Shown piece by piece: positions 5,419-10,385 of a stretch of 10,385 nt of DNA (position 1 is the stretch's first letter; every line of letters begins with the position of its first letter). A model generated the notes under the pieces. That model had not been told where the DNA came from. It ran no database searches and saw nothing but the letters and a program-made list of their open reading frames with translations. The DNA is from Thermoplasmata archaeon (lineage in GTDB: Archaea > Thermoplasmatota > Thermoplasmata > UBA10834 > DTMW01). The translations under genes were made by a program, and so were the position numbers. The stretch covers positions 1 to 10,385 of the forward strand of contig JAOUEZ010000030.1 in assembly GCA_029858465.1 (NCBI GenBank), written 5' to 3'.

Positions 5419-7992
5419 TCAGGTCTCTCTCTTCTTGTGAGCTGAGATTATCCTGTCCATCAGGTCTCGCTTTGTTCCAGATTTATCAAGACCAAGAGCG
5501 ACGCAGAACTCCTCTAGCTCGCTCTTCTTCATCTTTCTGAGAGAGTATCTGTCGACCGCGCCCAACCTGTCCCATACTTCCTTCGGCGTCTTCGGGGGCA
5601 ATTCGACGGGTTCTTCGGCCTTGTGCTTCTTCTCCTCTGCGGGGACCTTGCCCTCGTGCGCCTTCAGATTCTTCTTGGCATCTTCGAAATCAGGGGATAG
5701 CTTGAGCGCCTTCCTGAAGCATTCCACAGCTTTATCGACCCGATCCATTCTGACCAGCACTATCCCTTTGTTGTTGTAGGCCTCCGCCGTCTCTTTGATT
5801 TTCAAAGATTCGTCGAAGCTTTTCAGAGCCGCATTGAGATTGTCCATCTCCAATAATGCGAACCCCTTATTGATTTGGACAAGGGGATCCTCCTTAAGAA
5901 GCAAAGATTGCTCGAAGCATGTTATGGCCTCCTTGTATCTCCCCTGAGAAGCGAGCAGCGCCCCGCGATTGTTCCAAGAGACGGAATTTTTGGGTTGCGC
6001 GGAGACCGCGAGGTCGTAATATTTCCCCGCGTCATCGATGTTCCCCAGCTTTGAGTATGCCACTCCGATGTTGTTGCTCGGGTCCGAGAAGACATGCTCC
6101 AACTCTCTGGCCCTCTCGAATATCTCGATCGCCTTCTCAAATTCACCCGCCTCAAGATCGAGGATTCCCTTGTAGTTCCATGCCGTTGCGGAGGGCTCAA
6201 ATGACACGGCTGATTCGAGGTGCTCAGCGACATCCTTCATCTTTCCCGCGGCAGCACTGTCCATTGCGGCAAGTATCTCGGGCATCCACTGTCTCTCGTC
6301 TAGCAGAGGTGCGAGAGCCTCCCCCGCCTCCTGATATTTCTTCTGCGAGCTGAGCATGTACTCGATCGAATAGATTGCCTCGCTGCATGCCGGTTCGATC
6401 TCCACGGCTCTCCTGAGCGTCTTCAGCGCTTCCTGTGTCTTTCCGATGGCATGAAGCGCCATTCCTCTGAGTATCAACATGCGGACCGATATCGGCTCTA
6501 GCCTGAGCCCCTTATCAAGCTCGTCGAGCGCGATCTCGGGGCGCCTCATGAGAATCATGAGTTCCGCGGCATCACCGAATACCTCCTCCGCAACGCCTAC
6601 CGTCGTCTCATCCGTCTCCTCTTCGAGCAGATCAGTATCCTCGATTGTGATTACGGGGAGGATGCTCTCTTCCGCAATTACGGGCAGTTCGGCCTCTATT
6701 CCTGCCTCTATCATTTCAGCCGTTGCAGCCTGTTCGGCCTCTGCAGCCTCGGTCAATTTCGTTATCTCCTTCGTTTCAGCCGATTTCCTTGCAACATCAG
6801 CAGGGGTCTTCCCGAAAAGCGAGGCGATCCTGTCCGTCAACTCGTCGACGCCGTGCACCTTCTTTTTCTCCGAATCCAGCATTCTTCTTATCTTCGAATT
6901 CGTCGGATCCAATTCAAGGGCGATCTCGATGCTCCTGATCGCCTCGATCGACTTGCCGATCCTGCTCTCCATCTCCCCCTTCTCCTGCCATACTTCGGAT
7001 GAATCCGGGCGCAATGTCGCGAGATGATCAAAACATTTCAAAGCTTCCTCGTATTTTTCGAGCATGGCGAGAGCCCTCCCCTTGTTCAGCCATGCGTCCG
7101 GAAATTCCGGCTCGATGGATATGGAATCATCGAATGCAAAGACTGCATCCTCCGGCTTTTTCAGGTTGATGAGAACGATTCCTCTATTGTTGTGATTCCT
7201 TGCCGATCTCGGATTGATCTTGATGGCCTTATCAAGTACTTCGAGAGCCTCCGGGAACCGTTTGAGCTTAAGAAGCGTATCCCCCTTGTCAGTGAGCGCA
7301 TCCTCGTGTTTCGGGTTGATCTTAAGCGCCTTGTCATATGCCTCGAGTTCCTCATCGTATCTTCCAAGCGAGTACATCGTGGCGCCTATCGAGTACCAGA
7401 GTTCTGAACTGTCAGATCTCAACTCAAGAGCTCTCGCATAGCATTCCAGCGCTTTGGCGTGCTGCCCGAGCCTCTCCAATGCGTTCCCCTTGAGCCTCCA
7501 TGGGATTTCCGATCCAGGGTCGGTCGCTATCGCTCGATCGAAATGCTCGATGGAGCGGCCATAATTTCCAGCCTGCATTAGCTCGACCCCGAGCATCATC
7601 TGCCCCTCGATCGAGCTGTCCTCCGTGGGCGGAGCCTTGCCGACCCTGTCCATGGCGAAATCCTTCAGGATCATCTCTTCTATGCCGGCCTTTCTGATGA
7701 GCCCTACAAGGTTGGATCCGTTGACGAGCAGGACGCCGCGCCTGTTCCCCTCCTTCTCGGCCTCCTTGGAGATTTCTCCAAGGGTCATCAGGATGCTTCG
7801 CGGAGCCCTGACTTTCTCCGCGTAGGTCGCCAGCTTCTCAATGTCTACCGGCCCGATTATTGCAGGTTCCTTGTTTACAAAGAGTATCTCTTTCTTCTGA
7901 TCCTTCTTTGAGATCACTTCTGCAAAGTAGTATGAGGCCCTGTTCTTGATCTTCCTCGATTCGACATTTAGCTCATCCATGAGCTGTTGCAT
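5419..7992 (-). CDS. Large TPR protein: degenerate Mrr-like domain, two TPR solenoids, SAP motif
   Basis: An 857-residue protein (from ATG 7992) of unknown function, apparently cytoplasmic, with no signal peptide or membrane segment. Residues about 1-107 resemble the Mrr restriction-endonuclease fold: ILFVNK (37-41 plus K) aligns with the usual ILVQVK strand, followed by GPVDIEKLATYA, a SILMTLGEISKEAEKEG strand-helix and the VLLVNGSNLVGLIRKAGI end. The catalytic Asp and Gln are missing. Residues 128-365 are seven uninterrupted 34-residue TPRs, 366-467 an Ala/Glu-rich acidic linker, and about 468-768 roughly nine more TPRs. Residues about 815-853 form a SAP DNA-binding motif (LRKMKKSELEEFCVALGL then SGTKRDLMDRI). 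The family fits a protein-binding scaffold tethered to nucleic acid (inference). It follows the zinc-ribbon TPR gene in one operon. The ATG is the first standard start, but coding signal continues upstream (see 7993-8085). Confidence 0.88.
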   Translation of the reverse strand: MQQLMDELNVESRKIKNRASYYFAEVISKKDQKKEILFVNKEPAIIGPVDIEKLATYAEKVRAPRSILMTLGEISKEAEKEGNRRGVLLVNGSNLVGLIRKAGIEEMILKDFAMDRVGKAPPTEDSSIEGQMMLGVELMQAGNYGRSIEHFDRAIATDPGSEIPWRLKGNALERLGQHAKALECYARALELRSDSSELWYSIGATMYSLGRYDEELEAYDKALKINPKHEDALTDKGDTLLKLKRFPEALEVLDKAIKINPRSARNHNNRGIVLINLKKPEDAVFAFDDSISIEPEFPDAWLNKGRALAMLEKYEEALKCFDHLATLRPDSSEVWQEKGEMESRIGKSIEAIRSIEIALELDPTNSKIRRMLDSEKKKVHGVDELTDRIASLFGKTPADVARKSAETKEITKLTEAAEAEQAATAEMIEAGIEAELPVIAEESILPVITIEDTDLLEEETDETTVGVAEEVFGDAAELMILMRRPEIALDELDKGLRLEPISVRMLILRGMALHAIGKTQEALKTLRRAVEIEPACSEAIYSIEYMLSSQKKYQEAGEALAPLLDERQWMPEILAAMDSAAAGKMKDVAEHLESAVSFEPSATAWNYKGILDLEAGEFEKAIEIFERARELEHVFSDPSNNIGVAYSKLGNIDDAGKYYDLAVSAQPKNSVSWNNRGALLASQGRYKEAITCFEQSLLLKEDPLVQINKGFALLEMDNLNAALKSFDESLKIKETAEAYNNKGIVLVRMDRVDKAVECFRKALKLSPDFEDAKKNLKAHEGKVPAEEKKHKAEEPVELPPKTPKEVWDRLGAVDRYSLRKMKKSELEEFCVALGLDKSGTKRDLMDRIISAHKKRET
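5434..5550 (-). other. SAP DNA-binding motif coding segment
   Basis: Residues about 815-853 of the 857-residue TPR protein. The segment has the SAP helix-extended loop-helix pattern: LRKMKKSELEEFCVALGL, then the Gly turn in DKSGTK, then RDLMDRIISAH. SAP motifs usually bind DNA, sometimes RNA. A charged Lys/Glu/Pro linker (about 776-805) separates it from the TPRs. Confidence 0.75.
5689..6591 (-). repeat. Second TPR solenoid coding block (about nine repeats)
   Basis: Residues about 468-768. Repeats of 32-35 residues carry the usual small and aromatic positions, for example WNNRGALLASQGRYKEAITC and YNNKGIVLVRMDRVDKAVEC. The first few (468-600) are more divergent than the last five. Confidence 0.8.
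6898..7611 (-). repeat. First TPR solenoid coding block (seven exact 102-bp units)
   Basis: Residues 128-365 of the downstream TPR protein form seven consecutive units of exactly 34 residues with no insertion, giving a 102-bp period. Consensus positions W/Y-xxKG near 4-8, a Tyr near 18, A near 22 and P near 32 are kept. DNA identity between units looks low, so this is an old array and not a recent expansion. Confidence 0.85.
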
Positions 7993-8085
7993 GACCTCGT
8001 TGAACTGCTCGTCGGTGATTCTGCGAAGATCCTCCAGTATCAGGGAGTCGGCGTCCTTCTCCAGTCGCTCCTTGAGATCAACCAG
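7993..8085 (-). other. Probable N-terminal coding extension with CTG start
   Basis: The frame of the downstream TPR gene stays open upstream of ATG 7992 to a TAG at 8101-8103. The 31 codons from CTG 8085 read as ordinary charged, helical protein (ITDEQFNEVMQQLMDELNV spans the junction) and use the same GC-ending codons as the gene. That helix matches the first helix of the Mrr fold, completing the domain that ATG 7992 would truncate. No ATG, GTG or TTG occurs in frame here. CTG 8085 overlaps the stop of the upstream gene (CTGGTTGA, 8078-8085), the usual coupled arrangement in this window, with a G-rich stretch about 9 nt before it. Alternatives are another start codon or a base error turning ATG into CTG. 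Confidence 0.55.
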
Positions 8086-9961
8086 TCTTACCGCCCCCCT
8101 CTATTATCTTCAGCCATTGCAGGGCTTTCTCGTGACCCGGGTCCAGCTCGAGGCATTTCTTGAAGCTCTTGACCGCGTCCGCGGATAATCCCAACGATTG
8201 CAGCGATATGCCCCTGCTGCACCATGCCCTCGAATCACCCGGCTCCAGATCGAGGTACTTTGCGAACGCGCGCTCCGCCTCCTGCGATTTGTCCTTTTCG
8301 AGAAGCATCTCGGCCTTGAAAAGCAGCCCTTCCCTGCTGTCTGGCATGAGCGCGAGGAACTGATCTATCGATTGGATCGAGGCTCCCCATTTGTCCATCA
8401 ATCTCTGTGCCTTCGCTCTTCCCAGCCATGCTCTGGCGTCGTTCTTGTCATGCGTGAGAGCTTCGGCAAATGCCTGCTCCGCCTCCTTGTATCTCTGGTT
8501 GGCGAGGAAAATGAGCCCTTTCTCGGCGAACGCATCGACGAAGCTTGGCAGAAGCCTGGCCGCCCTGTCCAGGTGCTGTATCGCCGCGCCCCATCTGCCC
8601 TGCGCGAAATCCACTTTCGCCTTCCAGTACCAGCCGGCGGCGCTGTCCCTGTCCTTTTTGAGCAGCTGCCCGACCACTCGGTTCGCCTGCTCAAACTGAC
8701 CGTTGTATAGGTAAGCTCTCGTGAGAAGGATCAAAGTCGCCGGATCAGCACCTTTCTTCTCGGTCAGCCGCATCCTCAGTATCTCGATCGCGGTGTCGAA
8801 ATCTCCCAAGCTCAGTGCCCGGTTCGCCTCCTTGATCGGGTCTGAGATGTGCTCCCGTTTGATCCGTGGCCTTCTCTTCTCCATCAACGGTTGCCTCTTG
8901 GCCTTAGCCGCGCTCTCCTCAGGGAGTATCATCTCCTCTGCCTGAAGCAGCTCCTCGAGCTTCGCGGCGGCGCCCGGCTCGAGCGCTATCTTGAGATCGG
9001 CCTCCCTTCTCGTCGCCTCGTCCTCCTGCCCCATATTCCTGAGCAGGTGTATGAGCGCCTTGTATCCCTTGATGTAATTCTTGTCGATCAGGACCGCTTC
9101 TTCGTAGGCGGATATCGCCTCCTCGTACCGTTCGAGCTTCTTCAGATACTCCCCTTTCTCGAACCAGGCATCCGCACTTTCGCTCACGGATATCGCGAGC
9201 TCTAACAGGCTGATCGCCTCATCGACATTCCCCATGTGAAAATGCGTCTTTGCCAGTGCCCTCACGAGCACCATGTCGTCCGGGAAGCTCTTCCTCGCCC
9301 TGGAAAGCTTCTCCTCGGCGTACTCGAAGGCTCCGGCGTCGAGCAGGATCAAGCCAGACATCTTCATGGCGAGGGAATATAGGTCGTCCCTGCGCGGTAT
9401 CCTTCCGAGGAATTCGAGCGATCTCAGCAGGGCGAATTTCCTCTTCTCCCTGCACCATCTGACTGGGGCAGCCCTCATCAGCACGCTTCTTGACGCGCTC
9501 CAGTAGATCAGCCCCATCCGAAGGAATATGTCGCTGTTGATGAGCTTTGGATACTGTGAAGAAAGCGTGTTCACCTTGTGCGCGATTTCCGCAACGACCC
9601 TCGACCCTTCCTCCGTCAGGGACAGTTTGGGCTGGTCAGAATAAAGAGGAACTCCATATTGGCTGAGAACGAAATTGGCAACTTCATAGTAAGATTTCGC
9701 TTCCTTTTCAATCGCCTTCTTCACATCGAACGCGCTTACGGTTTCGTGGAACGACTGCCCCTCTACTGAATCGATGTCCCCTCCTGTTGTAGGTCCGAGC
9801 CTGATGAGCGCACTTGCCTCATGTCTGAGTCGCTCGACGAGGCTCTCTCCGATTATTGTCGGCGGAAAGAAGAATAAAGGGTCCTGAAAACATGTGTCGG
9901 CACATGATTCACACAAATATGCGGATTCTTCGGTGGCATCGCCGCATCTTATGCAGGACAA
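8078..9961 (-). CDS. Zinc-ribbon TPR protein, function unknown
   Basis: A 627-residue cytoplasmic protein that I cannot assign to a named family. It opens with a four-cysteine zinc ribbon (C3, C6, C17, C20, with a further C24). A mostly helical stretch of unknown fold follows (about 30-190), then a TPR block of about four repeats (193-330). A basic linker rich in Lys/Arg (353-370) follows, then a second block of about seven TPRs (375-610), the last five in exact 34-residue register. TPRs are protein-binding scaffolds, and the zinc ribbon and basic linker could contact nucleic acid or a partner (inference). The start is TTG 9961: AAGGTAAT at 9966-9973 is well placed before it, the zinc ribbon begins at once, and the next Met is near residue 149. 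It is the first gene of a probable operon with the TPR/SAP gene. Confidence 0.88.
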   Translation of the reverse strand: MSCIRCGDATEESAYLCESCADTCFQDPLFFFPPTIIGESLVERLRHEASALIRLGPTTGGDIDSVEGQSFHETVSAFDVKKAIEKEAKSYYEVANFVLSQYGVPLYSDQPKLSLTEEGSRVVAEIAHKVNTLSSQYPKLINSDIFLRMGLIYWSASRSVLMRAAPVRWCREKRKFALLRSLEFLGRIPRRDDLYSLAMKMSGLILLDAGAFEYAEEKLSRARKSFPDDMVLVRALAKTHFHMGNVDEAISLLELAISVSESADAWFEKGEYLKKLERYEEAISAYEEAVLIDKNYIKGYKALIHLLRNMGQEDEATRREADLKIALEPGAAAKLEELLQAEEMILPEESAAKAKRQPLMEKRRPRIKREHISDPIKEANRALSLGDFDTAIEILRMRLTEKKGADPATLILLTRAYLYNGQFEQANRVVGQLLKKDRDSAAGWYWKAKVDFAQGRWGAAIQHLDRAARLLPSFVDAFAEKGLIFLANQRYKEAEQAFAEALTHDKNDARAWLGRAKAQRLMDKWGASIQSIDQFLALMPDSREGLLFKAEMLLEKDKSQEAERAFAKYLDLEPGDSRAWCSRGISLQSLGLSADAVKSFKKCLELDPGHEKALQWLKIIEGGGKTG

Positions 9962-9965
9962 ACGA

Positions 9966-9974
9966 ATTACCTTC
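9966..9974 (-). promoter_or_regulatory. Ribosome binding site supporting the TTG start
   Basis: GAAGGTAAT on the minus strand differs by one base from the GAAGGTGAT ideal and ends 4 nt before TTG 9961 (its AAGGT core ends 7 nt before). Together with the zinc ribbon that begins at codon 3 it supports a TTG start. Confidence 0.55.
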
Positions 9975-9997
9975 AGCTTGTATTATGGTTAGCAATT

Positions 9998-10038
9998 AAA
10001 AAACTACCGACCTGAAATCTCTATCTGGAAGGTAGTTT
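9998..10038 (-). terminator. Hairpin plus T6 run at the end of elp3
   Basis: On the minus strand AAACTACC (10038-10031) and GGTAGTTT (10008-10001) are perfect inverted arms with a 22-nt loop that includes the elp3 stop codon. The second arm runs directly into TTT, giving six T (10003-9998). This fits an archaeal U-run terminator. The T-rich stretch may also serve as the TATA region of the following TPR gene, 35-42 nt before its TTG. Confidence 0.45.
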
Positions 10039-10385
10039 CTTCGACATATATCGACCGTCGAATGAGTATCCGAATCTTCGATAATATCCTCGGACGCCTA
10101 CCCCGCTGTTGATTCTCATCATCGAACATCCTTCTTTGGAGGCTATGGATTCGCATCTGTCCAAGAGCTGTTTCCCATAGCCCCTATGCTGAAAGCCTTC
10201 TGGCAACTGCTCGTCTATCGGAACCTGCTGCCCATACACCCTTAGCTCCCTCAGAGTGGCGGCCGGTCCATCATCGCCGTGATCGATCCTCAGGCGAGCG
10301 AATCCGATTAACGTGTCCTTTGCAGGGTCTTCAAGCTCGATGAAGTCCTCGCGGCCATTCGAGGCTCGATAGAAGATCTCCTTAA
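10021..10385 (-). CDS. elp3: Elp3 tRNA wobble-uridine acetyltransferase, C-terminal part (5' end off window)
   Basis: The last 120 codons of a gene entering from the right edge and ending at TAG 10021-10023; the first full codon in the window is at 10383. Elp3 combines a radical SAM domain (outside the window) with a GNAT acetyltransferase domain and makes carboxymethyl-type modifications on U34 of tRNA. Visible are GFARLRID, the RELRVYGQQVP segment, the acetyl-CoA loop QHRGYGKQLLDRC and the C-terminal GVRGYYRRFGYSFDGRYMSKKL pattern characteristic of archaeal Elp3. An internal GTG could open a 72-codon frame at 10239, but the reading frame continues unbroken upstream with Elp3-like sequence, so that is not a start. 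Whether elp3 and the TPR genes share a transcript is unclear, since a terminator-like hairpin lies between them. Confidence 0.92.
   Translation of the reverse strand, partial: KEIFYRASNGREDFIELEDPAKDTLIGFARLRIDHGDDGPAATLRELRVYGQQVPIDEQLPEGFQHRGYGKQLLDRCESIASKEGCSMMRINSGVGVRGYYRRFGYSFDGRYMSKKLPSR

Noticed and set aside
6479..7027. 182-codon Ser-rich open frame antisense to the TPR/SAP gene
   Set aside because: The Ser-rich text reflects the reverse complement of Glu/Ala/Asp codons in the TPRs and linker.
7993..8100. A frameshift joining the two TPR genes into one
   Set aside because: The upstream gene ends in a natural-looking tail (GGGKTG, stop 8078) after a complete TPR, and the downstream N-terminus begins a distinct domain, so two coupled genes explain the sequence better.
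5419..9961. Recent tandem duplication of the two TPR genes
   Set aside because: Apart from the generic TPR consensus the proteins share no end domains and no obvious long DNA identity.
10021..10239. Separate 72-residue acetyltransferase gene starting at GTG 10239
   Set aside because: The frame stays open to the window edge and the upstream residues match Elp3, so this is the tail of a larger gene.

Overview
The window looks like a chromosomal segment from a euryarchaeon. The archaeal signatures are a four-subunit-type pyruvate:ferredoxin oxidoreductase, a two-ring Cdc48/VAT AAA ATPase with a proteasome-docking-like C-terminus, an archaeal-type Elp3 C-terminus, and AGGTGA-type ribosome binding sites. 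The combination, with moderately high GC and large TPR proteins, suggests Thermoplasmata or a relative. That placement is an inference and no marker here proves it.

Layout from left to right. Positions 1-2537 (minus strand) hold the pyruvate:ferredoxin oxidoreductase operon, transcribed leftward in the order porCD (gamma and delta subunits fused), porA (alpha), porB (beta, cut by the left edge). The genes are packed tightly, with a 2-nt gap and then a 7-nt overlap. Positions 2538-2861 form a divergent, visibly more AT-rich promoter region with a perfect 13-bp palindrome next to the por start and the same 9-mer (TATTGATAT) close to both start codons. Positions 2862-5380 (plus strand) hold cdc48/VAT followed 35 nt later by a small PRC-barrel protein, probably co-transcribed. 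A hairpin at 5392-5415 separates this pair from the convergent genes to its right.

Positions 5419-9961 (minus strand) hold two large tetratricopeptide-repeat genes in one probable operon. The upstream gene (8078-9961, TTG start) has an N-terminal four-cysteine zinc ribbon and about 11 TPRs. The downstream gene (5419-7992, or from about 8085) has an N-terminal region resembling a catalytically degraded Mrr-type restriction-endonuclease fold, two TPR solenoids joined by an acidic linker, and a C-terminal SAP DNA-binding motif. Positions 10021-10385 (minus strand) hold the C-terminal acetyltransferase part of Elp3, cut by the right edge, ending in a hairpin plus T-run.

The por operon feeds central carbon metabolism (pyruvate/acetyl-CoA with ferredoxin). 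Cdc48 unfolds proteins, and Elp3 modifies the tRNA wobble uridine. The TPR pair is the part without an obvious assigned function and is the most interesting: its domains suggest a nucleic-acid-associated scaffold. Its downstream gene has strong coding signal extending 5' of the first ATG with no ATG, GTG or TTG available, so the true start is probably non-canonical (CTG at 8085).
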